A program made the translations under genes and the position numbers. Below, one piece after another: positions 36,208-44,763 of a stretch of DNA of 64,000 bases. The notes under the pieces were generated by a model that saw nothing but the letters and a program-made list of their open reading frames with translations, was not told the origin of the DNA and made no database searches. This DNA is from PGYR01 sp048267165 (lineage in GTDB: Bacteria > Bacteroidota > Ignavibacteria > Kapaibacteriales > UBA2268). Where the stretch lies: the NCBI GenBank assembly GCA_048267165.1, contig JBLWYD010000009.1, positions 37,429 through 101,428 on the forward strand. Reading direction: 5' to 3'. Each line of letters begins with the position of its first letter. Position 1 is the first letter of the stretch.

Positions 36208-36588
36208 ATATACAAATAATGAAGTTTATCCTACATTCTTTTTTAACATAAAAGTGGCAATCTTAATTAAAAGGACATAGTAGTTGTATTTTTTAAGTGA
36301 TTGTGTGGAACGGAGTTCACAGTCTGGGGGTAGATTATTAGTACTTCATTATAATTTAGGTATATCCCGTAGGGATATAATTCTAGTAGCCCAAAGGTTA
36401 CAAAAGAAATAACTACTCCATAGGAGTAGAATATTATACTATTTAACTCCTAACGGAGTTTCCTAGACTCTTCGGTACACTTCGCAGGCTCAGTGTCCCT
36501 CTGAGTGAATACCAGCTTGAAACTCGATTGTTAAAGGAGCTTTGATGGATTAGTCCAATTATAAATCAAAAGTCTTTAAGAACTACGT
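36208..36588. repeat. Gene-free stretch with several short palindromic repeats
   Basis: No gene is seen. It contains TATATCCCGTAGGGATATA (36361-36379), CTACTCCATAGGAGTAG near 36414 and AACTCCTAACGGAGTT near 36444, three different short palindromes in 100 bases. The core ATCCCGTAGGG recurs in the cassette spacer near 41117. The pattern looks like accumulated small dispersed repeats. Confidence 0.6.
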
Positions 36589-37314
36589 TTAGTCTCTATC
36601 AATGACTAATAATTTTTCCATTTTAACATCAAAATCCAAGTCTTTTGAAATTCTATAAGTTTTTTTTAGATACCTTTCTAATTGGTCAGCATAGAATAGC
36701 CTTTCTATTATGATCGTATCTCCATTAGTCTTAGGTTGATTCAACATACTCATCGCTAAGCTATCATTGGTTTTCTCATATTCCTTTATCTCATAAAAAT
36801 CTAAGATATAATTGAGTTTATTATACAAGTCAATAATCTGATTTGCCTCATCTATTGTCTCGATGTGTTTGATATTTCGTTTTAGTAGCACATCGTATTG
36901 CGAATCATCAAAACCAAAAAGAAAATAGATTGTCCCTTCTTCGTCGAATGCAGTTGTATAGTTATGCAAACCCATATTAGTTAGTATACTTACGACATAG
37001 AGTTTTGGTAACAAACTATCACCTTCTATTTCTGTTGTAATATTCTCATAACCTCTTTGATCTCTTACTACATTTCTTTCTAAATTATAGAAATAATCTA
37101 TTTGATAAAGTTCACTTTCCGCCATTATATTAACAGAATCATCATTCAAGTATTTCATATAATCATTTATTGATTCCCCCATAAGATAACCAGCTGTAAA
37201 TTTATAAGCTACCATCTTCAAGCTGTCAACCTTACTGAGATGCTCTACTGGTGCTTGTTTTTCAGTACAAGAACAGATTAAAATTGAGATTAGGATAATG
37301 TTTATGTTTTTCAT
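36589..37314 (-). CDS. Hypothetical lipoprotein
   Basis: A 241-residue protein with a short lipoprotein signal (MKNINIILISILICSC, lipobox ICSC). The remainder is charged and helix-rich (HIETIDEANQIIDLYNKLNYIL) and matches no family I recognise. The ATG at 37314 is preferred to the upstream in-frame ATG because it gives a normal signal peptide. It is monocistronic, flanked on both sides by repeat-rich gaps. Confidence 0.72.
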   Translation of the reverse strand: MKNINIILISILICSCTEKQAPVEHLSKVDSLKMVAYKFTAGYLMGESINDYMKYLNDDSVNIMAESELYQIDYFYNLERNVVRDQRGYENITTEIEGDSLLPKLYVVSILTNMGLHNYTTAFDEEGTIYFLFGFDDSQYDVLLKRNIKHIETIDEANQIIDLYNKLNYILDFYEIKEYEKTNDSLAMSMLNQPKTNGDTIIIERLFYADQLERYLKKTYRISKDLDFDVKMEKLLVIDRD

Positions 37315-37797
37315 TTCATGTAAGCGTTTTTTAAACAATTAAAATAGTTTAGCAGAGATTCTTGAAGCAGTCGTTATAAACTTAATAAATCACCCAAGCC
37401 TCTTAATATTAAAGAGGGCTAGCACCTGCAATTACTCTAAAACCAACGACAATACTATCCTGCAAATCCTTAAATTCTGTAAATTCTGATTCTGACAAAT
37501 TGAGACAGCCACGTCCTTTCAGTCCTCGCTGTGACAGGTTTCCCCAACCCTCTTATTCATTTCAGTCCTACCCTGCTATTTGAGACGTATGCACTTCTAC
37601 TTCGCTCAGCACAGGCGGTTGTTTCGTACCCTCTGAATGACAACCAACTTTTAGCTGGACAAGTGTGGGTATAGGCATAGATAATTCCCCTCTTTTTAAA
37701 GAGGGGTGGACTGCGAAGCAGGACGGGGTGTTTAATAAGCAAACCTTAACACCCACCTAAATCCTCCCTCAATGGAGGACTTCCAAGAAATACGTCT
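37315..37797. repeat. Gene-free repeat mosaic including the second 40-bp direct repeat
   Basis: Holds the second copy of the 40-bp repeat (37502-37541, identical to 15393-15432), two fragments of the GAGACGTAT family (near 37583 and 37789), a CTGGACAAGTGTGGGTA fragment like that near 11580, and a CCCCTCTTTTTAAAGAGGGG palindrome near 37687. Open frames here follow the repeats and are not credible genes. Confidence 0.7.
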
Positions 37798-38232
37798 CTA
37801 CACGTCCTCATCCACCAGCTCGTGGATGTTCAGCGATTTGATTTGGGCTTTTATCTCTTGTATTTCGTCATAGCTGAAGCCGGAAAGTCCTATTTCGTAT
37901 CTTTTTCCGGCCTTAGTTTCGAGTAATATTCTGTTTGACTCGTAGTGGATATAGTCTATATCCGCTAGCTTTACTGTGCGGCGTCTGTAGTCTGCCATTG
38001 GTCGGAACTTCAGTTCATCATTTTCGAATTCGAAATGCTCCGATGGGAAAATTAGGAATGCGACAATCGCAAACCCCAAGAAGAAAGCAAAATCCCAGAT
38101 GGTTTCCGTCGCATCGCCTTTGCCGCCACTAAGCTGCGTAATCAATGTGACTGTGTAGAATCCAGCGATTAGACCAGCTACTATGTAGGCGATTTTTCTA
38201 GTTTTGCTTGATTTTTTCGAATTCACTATCAT
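37798..38232 (-). CDS. Small inner-membrane protein with PH-like C-terminus
   Basis: A 144-residue protein with two membrane helices (IAYIVAGLIAGFYTVTLIT and FAFFLGFAIVAFLIFP) followed by a soluble domain (YRRRTVKLADIDYIHYESNRILLETKAG) whose pattern resembles bacterial PH-like domains. No named family is certain. Its ATG overlaps the stop of the DegT aminotransferase gene by 4 bases (ATGA), so it is the last gene of that operon. Confidence 0.72.
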   Translation of the reverse strand: MIVNSKKSSKTRKIAYIVAGLIAGFYTVTLITQLSGGKGDATETIWDFAFFLGFAIVAFLIFPSEHFEFENDELKFRPMADYRRRTVKLADIDYIHYESNRILLETKAGKRYEIGLSGFSYDEIQEIKAQIKSLNIHELVDEDV

Positions 38233-39344
38233 TTTGTTGCGAACTCTGTTACTTTCTGGATAACGTATTCGACCATTTCGTCAGTCATATCAGGGTACAT
38301 AGGTAGTGATATTAGATTGTCAGCACACCATTCCGTTACTGGGAAATCACCGACTTTGTAGCCCAATCCAGCATAAGCTTCTTGCAGGTGCGTTGGTATC
38401 GGGTAGTGGAGCCCATTTTGGATTCCATTTTCATTCAAAAATGCCGTCAACTCATCGCGCTTTTCTTTGGTTTCTAATCCTAATTCATACAAATGGTAAA
38501 CGTGTTTTGTGTGTTCTCTTTCTTTCGGTGGAGTAAGTCCTTCGACTTTCGAGAAAGCAACCGTATATCGCTCTGCTACGCTTCTACGGAGTTCCGTCCA
38601 GTTGCACAGATGTCCGAGCTTTACGTTGAGTATAGCGCCTTGTATGCCGTCCATACGGTAATTGTATCCCACTTCGGTGTGGACATACTTCACTGGCTGT
38701 GCGTGGTTGCGGAGTAATTTGCATTTTTCAGCTAGCACATCGCTATTTGTAGTAATTGCACCGCCCTCTCCATAAGCACCGAGGTTCTTGCCTGGGTAAA
38801 AGCTAAAGCAAGCAATATCAGCTAATCCACCGATTTTCTTGCCATTGTACTCTGCTATGTGCGACTGAGCAGCATCTTCTATTACTCGGAGATTGTACTT
38901 TTCTGCGACAATCATTATAGTATCCATATCTGCCGGTTGACCGTACAGATGAACAGGGATTATCGCTTTAGTTCGCTCTGTTATTAGGGCTTCTATTTTC
39001 AATGGGTCTAGCGTATAAGTATCGCTAGTAACATCACAGAACACAGGTGTTGCACCTACATAAGACACCGCCCAAGCCGTTGCTACGAAAGTATGAGCAG
39101 GGATGATAACCTCATCGCCTTGCCCTACACCCAATGCTAATAGTGCTAAGTGGAGTGCCGAAGTTCCAGAGTTCACAGCTACGCAATGAGCTACATCGTG
39201 AGCAGCGGCGTAGTTCTTTTCAAACTCTTCTACGAATGGACCAGAGGCATAAGCCGTTGATTCCAACACTTTCAGTACTGCAGTATCTATTTCATCTTTT
39301 ATTGAGTGGTATTGCGTTCTTAAATCTAAAAAAGGGACGTTCAT
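38229..39344 (-). CDS. DegT/DnrJ/EryC1-family sugar aminotransferase
   Basis: A 371-residue PLP-dependent transaminase of the DegT (ArnB/WecE/PseC) family: N-terminal MNVPFLDLRTQYHSIKDEI, substrate loop VNSGTSALHLALLALG, PLP aspartate in VIEDAAQSH, and catalytic lysine in CFSFYPGKNLGAYGEGG. It transfers an amino group to a keto-sugar nucleotide for surface polysaccharide or glycoprotein glycan synthesis. It starts at 39344, overlapping the FemAB-like gene (ATGA). A Gfo/Idh oxidoreductase at 43662 on the same strand is the usual partner that would supply the keto-sugar, but an ORF array separates them. Confidence 0.92.
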   Translation of the reverse strand: MNVPFLDLRTQYHSIKDEIDTAVLKVLESTAYASGPFVEEFEKNYAAAHDVAHCVAVNSGTSALHLALLALGVGQGDEVIIPAHTFVATAWAVSYVGATPVFCDVTSDTYTLDPLKIEALITERTKAIIPVHLYGQPADMDTIMIVAEKYNLRVIEDAAQSHIAEYNGKKIGGLADIACFSFYPGKNLGAYGEGGAITTNSDVLAEKCKLLRNHAQPVKYVHTEVGYNYRMDGIQGAILNVKLGHLCNWTELRRSVAERYTVAFSKVEGLTPPKEREHTKHVYHLYELGLETKEKRDELTAFLNENGIQNGLHYPIPTHLQEAYAGLGYKVGDFPVTEWCADNLISLPMYPDMTDEMVEYVIQKVTEFATK

Positions 39345-40348
39345 TCTAATTCCTTGCTCCAATATGTTCTAATTATTCCTGTACCGTTGAAGCTCTCTTT
39401 GAAATCGAGTAGCCCCCAGTTTACTATTTTGCCACCGTCTTCGGTGCTAATGCCCATATTCAGATACTCATACCCTTTGTCAGCTAGGACTTTGAGTAGC
39501 ATAAATAATCCAAAAGTTGTGGGTCTTTCTACCTGATATTTGTAGTTCATAGAGCCATAGAATACGTGCCAGCCGATAGAGTTGATGTTGAATATCAAAT
39601 ACCCAGCAGCCATATCACCATCTATGAACACGCCATATAGCCGTACCCTCTCGGGGTAAAGCTCTTTTAATTTTTTTATATCTGCTAGACTGTGAGCTGG
39701 CTTTGCATCGTGCCGAACCAGATTGTCTAGCAATATCTCGTAATATTTTTCTATTTCCGAATTGTCTAATTCACGGAATTCCAGCCCTGCTCTTATGGCT
39801 TTGCGGACGTTCTTACGGACTTTATTCCTTCCATCATTCTCGAATAGCTTAACCATATCCTCGATAGGAATATCGCGATATTCTAACAATAGATAGCACG
39901 TAGAAAGCTCTTGGTCTTCACGTTCGTAGCCAAGTTGCACTAATGAGAAATCTAGTTGGTCGAAAGGCATTTCCACGAATATTTTCGGAGCTTGACGGAA
40001 CTCCACTCGACTTATGCCATTAGATTTTGCATAAGCTTCGATAGATAACTGCACCGCCATCACCTCTTTTAGCTTAGCTAATGTGCCGAAAATAGCACCA
40101 CCATACGAAGTACCGGGATGCGATTTTAGTACTCGCCTCTCCCCTCTTTGCAGCACTGCCGCAGGGAATACAGCGATTAGCTCATCTTTCTTATATATCA
40201 TAAGTGAGCAATCTTCGAACTTGCCTTCCTCGTGGTAAGCGAGGAATTTCTGCTCGTGGAAGAGCGTTCCATTCACACTCATCCGAACGAAATCTTGCCA
40301 ATCGTCATAGTGTTCCGAGCAATATTTTTCTACCGTGTAGTTGGACAT
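39341..40348 (-). CDS. FemAB/GNAT-like acyltransferase
   Basis: A 335-residue protein with a C-terminal GNAT-fold half (EKYYEILLDNLVRHDAKPAHS, RLYGVFIDGDMAAGYLIFNINSIGWHVFYGS, LMLLKVLADKGYEYLNMGIS) like FemAB-type or PEP-CTERM-associated acyltransferases. It probably transfers an acyl or aminoacyl group to an amino-sugar made by the overlapping aminotransferase. The 4-base overlap with that gene supports a joint pathway. The exact donor is unknown. Confidence 0.8.
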   Translation of the reverse strand: MSNYTVEKYCSEHYDDWQDFVRMSVNGTLFHEQKFLAYHEEGKFEDCSLMIYKKDELIAVFPAAVLQRGERRVLKSHPGTSYGGAIFGTLAKLKEVMAVQLSIEAYAKSNGISRVEFRQAPKIFVEMPFDQLDFSLVQLGYEREDQELSTCYLLLEYRDIPIEDMVKLFENDGRNKVRKNVRKAIRAGLEFRELDNSEIEKYYEILLDNLVRHDAKPAHSLADIKKLKELYPERVRLYGVFIDGDMAAGYLIFNINSIGWHVFYGSMNYKYQVERPTTFGLFMLLKVLADKGYEYLNMGISTEDGGKIVNWGLLDFKESFNGTGIIRTYWSKELE

Positions 40349-40570
40349 TATAGCTCGAATATTTTTCTGTTGTTCATATACATAGACTTACAGTGAATGA
40401 GTTACAAATGATGTATTTCATCATTTTCTTTCATTAATAGGATTATTAACGATTGCAATTTAACTAAGATTCAATATATGAAAAGTGTTTTGAATATATC
40501 TATGATAGTGATTCAACTTAATAATTTTACATTTTCTAAATAGTTATTGGGTGGTTTGTTGAATAGTACA

Positions 40571-40616
40571 TTAACAGTTCACAAGCTATAAGATATATGC
40601 TGTGTTGAGGTGTCGT
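40571..40616. repeat. attC-like spacer D (most degenerate)
   Basis: Lies just past the 40628-41074 gene, at the edge of the array. Plus-strand reading: TTAACAGTTCACAAGC ... GCTGTGTTGAGGTGTCG and a T tract. The right side GGTGTCGTTTTTTTTTATTTTA is nearly the same as in spacer A. The left half is only weakly similar. Confidence 0.4.
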
Positions 40617-40627
40617 TTTTTTTTATT

Positions 40628-41074
40628 TTATTCATCGCTTAAAAGTCCGATTGTATCCGCCTTATTTAGGTCAAAGTCAACTTCAGAGTCAGTCTTGCTC
40701 AAAAAATCAATAGTCCTTTTGTTAAGTCCAAAATACGGAGTTGAAGCTTCTGGATTGATGTCGATGTCAATTACAAATTGAAGTCGAGTCTCTAAATTCA
40801 AATCCCTTTTTAGTTGGTTAATAACTTCAATTTTAGGTTCAAAAATGTCAATCAGTTTTTCAAGAGGAGTTTCCAAGTCGATTTCTTTTCCTACTTCAAT
40901 TTTGTACATCCAAGCAGTTGACTTTGGAACAGTTTCTTTTTTTATCATTAATGATGTCGGCTCAATTCCTAATTCTTTAGAAACCACTTCTGTGTCAAAG
41001 AATTCAGAGTCGAATGAGAAGTACAGATAATTATTGCACTCTGTTCCGCTATATGTTAGTTTTTCGTAAGTCAT
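40628..41074 (-). CDS. DUF4279-like small protein (array ORF 6)
   Basis: A 148-residue cytoplasmic protein. The pattern NNYLYFSFDSEFFDTEVVSKELGIEPT, a K-S-T-A-W (PKSTAWMYKIEV) box and LQFVIDIDINPEASTPYFGL agree with the DUF4279 family, small proteins of unknown function often found as accessory genes. It is the last ORF of the minus-strand array, with attC-like spacers on both sides (40571-40616 and 41086-41156). Codon choice (GTC, TCA, TTC) differs from the nearby core genes. Confidence 0.75.
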   Translation of the reverse strand: MTYEKLTYSGTECNNYLYFSFDSEFFDTEVVSKELGIEPTSLMIKKETVPKSTAWMYKIEVGKEIDLETPLEKLIDIFEPKIEVINQLKRDLNLETRLQFVIDIDINPEASTPYFGLNKRTIDFLSKTDSEVDFDLNKADTIGLLSDE

Positions 41075-41085
41075 TTTTCAAATTT

Positions 41086-41156
41086 TAAACAACGTTCTGT
41101 GTATGGTGTAGTAGCTATCCCGTAGGGTAGCTATGGAATATACATTTTGTTACTTG
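41086..41156. repeat. attC-like spacer C
   Basis: Plus-strand reading: TAAACAACGTTCTGTGTATGG ... ATACATTTTGTTACTTG. The ends pair imperfectly (TGTAT with ATACA just inside), and a central palindrome (TAGCTATCCC GTA GGGTAGCTA) sits at 41111-41133. It separates two minus-strand ORFs. Confidence 0.5.
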
Positions 41157-41161
41157 CCTTA

Positions 41162-41638
41162 TTATTTAAGTTCAATATTCGCTTTTTTAATTTTCCTTTT
41201 AATATTTTCTGTCAAGGTGCTATAGTAAAAAGGCTCATGTCCTGGGTCAATCTGGAATCGTCTCGTCAAGCCGAACATGGTAAATTGCAAATAATAGCCG
41301 CCTTGATCACGACAATCAGGACAACCAAAACGGTTTCTAGGATCAAACAACATAATTAAAGGTACACCCAACTTTAAGTCATTATAGTCGCCTTCGTCGT
41401 CTTGTTCTGATATTTCTTGATGTTCAACTGAAAATTTCGACAAATCGTTATAGGACTTATAAAAACTTGTCGTGTCTCTCGCAATTACTTTTTCGCCTAT
41501 TTCATACATTGTTCCGCAATTACCTATACACATTCCTGCAAAATGTCCTATGACAACCGTTTTTGGTTTTACCCTGATTAGAAGTAAAATCACAAATAAT
41601 ATAATAAGACCAATAATTATGTTCCTAAGTCTTTTCAT
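41162..41638 (-). CDS. Membrane-anchored hypothetical protein with CxxxC and CPDC motifs (array ORF 5)
   Basis: A 158-residue protein with an N-terminal membrane anchor (IIIGLIILFVILLLIRV) and a periplasmic domain carrying FAGMCIGNCGTMYEIGEKV and FGCPDCRDQGGYYLQF, whose four cysteines could bind metal or form disulfides. No named family is recognised. Flanked by spacers C and A. Confidence 0.7.
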   Translation of the reverse strand: MKRLRNIIIGLIILFVILLLIRVKPKTVVIGHFAGMCIGNCGTMYEIGEKVIARDTTSFYKSYNDLSKFSVEHQEISEQDDEGDYNDLKLGVPLIMLFDPRNRFGCPDCRDQGGYYLQFTMFGLTRRFQIDPGHEPFYYSTLTENIKRKIKKANIELK

Positions 41639-41685
41639 TTTTAATTTATTGTTAGTTTCTTAATTTCAGTCTATTCTCTATAGTT

Positions 41686-41749
41686 GCGCACAACGGTTTG
41701 GCTATGATCAGTATCCCACAGGGTATGCCCTATATACCATGTTGTGGTG
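41686..41749. repeat. attC-like spacer A (best example)
   Basis: Plus-strand reading: GCGCACAACGGTTTGG ... ATACCATGTTGTGGTG, then TCG and a T tract. CACAAC at 41689-41694 pairs with GTTGTG at 41741-41746, inner bases continue the stem, and GGGTATGCCC sits in the middle. Outer boxes of the form xxAAC...GTTxx, about 64 bases apart, resemble integron attC recombination sites, though the boxes deviate from the textbook GTTRRRY. Confidence 0.55.
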
Positions 41750-41758
41750 TCGTTTTTT

Positions 41759-42139
41759 TTATTTTAATCTTATTTCAATTTTCTTGTTTTCTGGTTCAAT
41801 GTCAATCCAATCCATGGAATCTGAACTTGGAATGCAGTCAATCATTTCAGTTCCTTTCGCATATCGTCTCAAAGCGTATTGACCAAATCGAACCGTCATT
41901 TCATATTCATTTTGTCCGTCTTTTCCAATCCACGCCTTAGTAACAATTTTCCTTGTGTCATTTACACTTTTCTTAGTCAACTGGTTGTCGGGGATTGGGA
42001 CCCAAGAAATTCCATCACACCAAAATCCATTAAGGTCTTGTCGGTCAGAATTTTCAAATGTCTGTCCGAGATGATATTCTAAATGAGTACAGAAGTTCTC
42101 ATTGAACGGAATGTCGTTATAAGTTTCTTGGTCTTTCAT
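41759..42139 (-). CDS. Hypothetical protein (array ORF 4)
   Basis: A 126-residue soluble protein of unknown function (NGFWCDGISWVPIPDNQ; RKIVTKAWIGKDGQNEYEMTV near the middle). No signal peptide or membrane helix. Flanked by attC-like spacers A and B, so it forms a one-gene unit. Confidence 0.68.
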   Translation of the reverse strand: MKDQETYNDIPFNENFCTHLEYHLGQTFENSDRQDLNGFWCDGISWVPIPDNQLTKKSVNDTRKIVTKAWIGKDGQNEYEMTVRFGQYALRRYAKGTEMIDCIPSSDSMDWIDIEPENKKIEIRLK

Positions 42140-42150
42140 TTACTAATAAG

Positions 42151-42217
42151 AGCTAACGTTTAATATATGAAGCGTAGCGACCGAATGGAAGCTATGCACT
42201 ATACAGATTGTTGTGCT
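42151..42217. repeat. attC-like spacer B
   Basis: Plus-strand reading: AGCTAACGTTTAATATATG ... ACAGATTGTTGTGCT, then TTCG and a T tract. The inner bases AGCGTAGC and GCTATGC form the arm. It is placed directly after the three-gene unit and before the ATG of array ORF 4 in the direction of transcription. Confidence 0.52.
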
Positions 42218-42225
42218 TTCGTTTT

Positions 42226-42615
42226 TTATTTCTCTTTAAACATTTCATTGTATTCTTTCACGTGATATGGAAATTCTTCTTCAAAAAAGGGGTATGGAAT
42301 TCCTTCCAAAGTAATTTCAAATCCTTCACTATCCATTCCATTAATTTGATTCCCAATTCCTTTAATTTCGATACCTGAATCGTCCTTAACCGTTAGCTGT
42401 TCTATTGTTCTAGTTGAAATGAGTTTGTCTTCTGGATAATCGCTTGCTAATTCAATTCCGTTGGACTTACAATACCCTTTAATGAAATCATATCCGATAT
42501 TCATTTTTGTAAATGAAATCTCACCAAAAACAACTCCCAATGGTGCATCAGCCTTTTCTAATCGAGTTGTACCCAATTTTTCCTTGCTTAGAAATATGGT
42601 GTATTCTTTTTTCAT
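42226..42615 (-). CDS. Hypothetical protein (array ORF 3)
   Basis: A 129-residue soluble protein (KLGTTRLEKADAPLGVVFGEISF early; GIGNQINGMDSEGFEITL later). I recall similar small proteins as scattered accessory genes but can attach no function. Its ATG overlaps the stop of the preceding ORF (ATGA), so it belongs to a three-gene unit ended by spacer B. Confidence 0.7.
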   Translation of the reverse strand: MKKEYTIFLSKEKLGTTRLEKADAPLGVVFGEISFTKMNIGYDFIKGYCKSNGIELASDYPEDKLISTRTIEQLTVKDDSGIEIKGIGNQINGMDSEGFEITLEGIPYPFFEEEFPYHVKEYNEMFKEK

Positions 42616-43094
42616 TCGCCTTCAATATCTTTATCAATCACCCAAGGAATGTTTGTCATAAATTCAATTTGAACTAGACCTATTTTGTCATCAAAAAAAG
42701 ACGATGCGCTACCTTCAGCAAAACCAATCTCAAAATTGTCTGTGATTTTAGTCAAATCGAAAGTATATCCACCGCTAGACAATGGAACTCTATAGTCCTT
42801 GCCAGATAAGACTTTCCCTTTAAAATGAAACCACCCACCAATATGATGTAATCCATTTTCAAGTTTTTCAAATGATGTTATTTCTACTTCCTTTTTATAA
42901 TCTATTCCCAAATCACCGAACAAATGTTTAATCTCACTTGGGAAAACATTGTCCCGATACGCAACATAATTCTTGCAATCATTACAAATACAACCATCAG
43001 CTCCACTACCAGACACTTTTTCATAAGTTTTAATAGTCAATTGCCTATCAACTTCAAATGTCCAATCTTTATATGTTAATTCGCTTTCTGTCAT
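42612..43094 (-). CDS. Hypothetical protein with CxCxxC motif (array ORF 2)
   Basis: A 160-residue protein. The N-terminal third has GADGCICNDCKNYVAYRD, a possible metal-binding C-x-C-x2-C, followed by FPSEIKHLFGDLGIDYKKE and a beta-rich C-terminus (GWFHFKGKVLSG). No function is known to me. It overlaps both neighbours by ATGA junctions. Confidence 0.7.
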   Translation of the reverse strand: MTESELTYKDWTFEVDRQLTIKTYEKVSGSGADGCICNDCKNYVAYRDNVFPSEIKHLFGDLGIDYKKEVEITSFEKLENGLHHIGGWFHFKGKVLSGKDYRVPLSSGGYTFDLTKITDNFEIGFAEGSASSFFDDKIGLVQIEFMTNIPWVIDKDIEGE

Positions 43095-43555
43095 TTCATT
43101 TCAGGAATTCTCAATTTCAAAAAATTCTTCTTTATCAACTCTTTTTGTGAGATTTCAACAGTTTGTTTCTCTCGTCCGTCCGCTTTCCAAATTGTCAAAG
43201 CATTGACTGAAAATTCAAGAGCGTTATTCATTTTTGGTGGTGAATAGGCTTTGTCAAAGTCAATCCAAATGGTTATTTCTAATTGCTCCAACTTGGTTAA
43301 GTCGCAGTTTTGATTTTCGAAGTGGTCTGGTAGCCAATCCAAATAGTCATTTAATAACTGTTGGCTCTCTTTGGATTCTGCTTGGTCGGGTTGAATTGTC
43401 TTATTGATAAAGTCAAACGTTGTTTTAGTTCCAAGTCCGAGATTGTGCAAGTTAATCAAGACATTCACAGCAAGTCGTCCACTTTTCATAAAGTCAATGC
43501 TTATGAAAGAATGAGTGAAATTGTGAATTGCTGATTTGTAATTCTTGTACTTCAT
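43091..43555 (-). CDS. Hypothetical protein (array ORF 1)
   Basis: A 154-residue soluble protein with no recognised family (IHNFTHSFISIDFMKSGRLAV at the start; LEFSVNALTIWKADGREKQ near the end). First of three overlapping ORFs. Directly upstream (43570-43590) is CTCTACAACGTTTATATACACC, resembling the left half of the attC-like spacers. Confidence 0.68.
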   Translation of the reverse strand: MKYKNYKSAIHNFTHSFISIDFMKSGRLAVNVLINLHNLGLGTKTTFDFINKTIQPDQAESKESQQLLNDYLDWLPDHFENQNCDLTKLEQLEITIWIDFDKAYSPPKMNNALEFSVNALTIWKADGREKQTVEISQKELIKKNFLKLRIPEMK

Positions 43556-43661
43556 CGTCTTTTTTTAATGCTCTACAACGTTTATATACACCCAATTTAC
43601 GAAATTTATTACAAACCCCTTGCAAACATCATTATATCCAGCTGTTTTTCTTTAGTAAAAA

Positions 43662-44672
43662 TTATAACTCTACCAATTTACCATTATTCTTAATAGAAAT
43701 CTCGGCTGCTTCTAGTAGTTGCACTACGTACAGCCCAGAAGTACCATCAGTGATAGTAGCTTTTCCAGCTTTTATACATTCGTAGAAATGGTCAACTTCT
43801 GTTTTCAGAGCTTCTTTGTTTTCAACTCTTGGTGAGTGCATATCGCCCGTGCGGTATTGTATCAAAGTGTCGTATATTTCTTCACGATTCTGAATGCTGA
43901 CACCGGTGTCATATATTTTCAATTTCTCGTCAGTACTCATATCATTGAATACGAGCATTTTCTTGCTACCACCGACTATAATCTGGCGTATTTTCACTGG
44001 CGACATCCAATTCACATTGAAGTGAGCCATAGTATTATCTTCGAAATGGACTGTGATATAGGCAATGCTTTCTATCTCTTTAGTGCCGTATTTCTCCAGC
44101 GCTTTACCTGTCGCATTCACTGCTATTGGCTTTTTGCCAATGCAATAGTGCAGAATAGAGAAATCATGGGGTGCTAAATCCCAAACCACGTTTATATCGT
44201 GTTGGAACAGTCCCAAATTCACACGAATAGAATCGAAATAGCGGAAATCACCTAGCTCGCCATTGTCTATTAATTCTTTAATTTTTTGCACAGCAGGAGT
44301 GTAAATATAAGTGTGATCAACGTGGAGTTGTACGTTGTTCTTCTCTGCCGCCTCTATTAGCTTGCGAGCAGTTGCTGAAGAATCCGTAAGTGGCTTTTCT
44401 ACCCAAGCGTGCTTACCTGCTTCGAGTGCCGCCAGAGCTATCTCGTAGTGAGTATGCACAGGTGTAGCAATAGCTACCGCGTCGATTGAACTATCAGCCA
44501 TTATCTCGGCATAATTGCTAGTCGTCTTAGCGTCTGGGTACATTGTTGCAAACTTGTCTAACTGCTTTTGGTCAGTGTCACAAGCGTAAGCAAGCTCCCA
44601 ATCTTTTGATTGGTAGAAATTCCTAAGTAGATGAGTTCCCCAATATCCACATCCTATAACTGCAATTTTCAT
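43662..44672 (-). CDS. Gfo/Idh/MocA-family sugar oxidoreductase
   Basis: A 336-residue NAD(P)-dependent dehydrogenase: Rossmann motif MKIAVIGCGYWGTHLLRNF, the catalytic lysine in HAWVEKPLTDSS, and the C-terminal sheet domain with HDINVVWDLAPHDFSI. WlbA/WbpB-type enzymes oxidise UDP-sugar acids so a DegT enzyme can aminate them. Such an aminotransferase is 4.3 kb downstream on the same strand, after the ORF array. The ATG at 44672 gives the normal family start; twelve upstream codons are unlikely to be translated. Confidence 0.9.
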   Translation of the reverse strand: MKIAVIGCGYWGTHLLRNFYQSKDWELAYACDTDQKQLDKFATMYPDAKTTSNYAEIMADSSIDAVAIATPVHTHYEIALAALEAGKHAWVEKPLTDSSATARKLIEAAEKNNVQLHVDHTYIYTPAVQKIKELIDNGELGDFRYFDSIRVNLGLFQHDINVVWDLAPHDFSILHYCIGKKPIAVNATGKALEKYGTKEIESIAYITVHFEDNTMAHFNVNWMSPVKIRQIIVGGSKKMLVFNDMSTDEKLKIYDTGVSIQNREEIYDTLIQYRTGDMHSPRVENKEALKTEVDHFYECIKAGKATITDGTSGLYVVQLLEAAEISIKNNGKLVEL

Positions 44673-44763
44673 AGATTTCCAATGATTTTTATTTATTTTG
44701 TGATACAAAGTTAACGGCTATTCGTATATTATTAAAATCAATTATTAATTTATATTAAAAACA

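Noticed and set aside
40628..43555. Small-ORF array considered as a polymorphic-toxin immunity cluster
   Set aside because: DUF4279-like proteins can resemble immunity proteins, but there is no toxin gene, and the spacers between ORFs fit a cassette array better.
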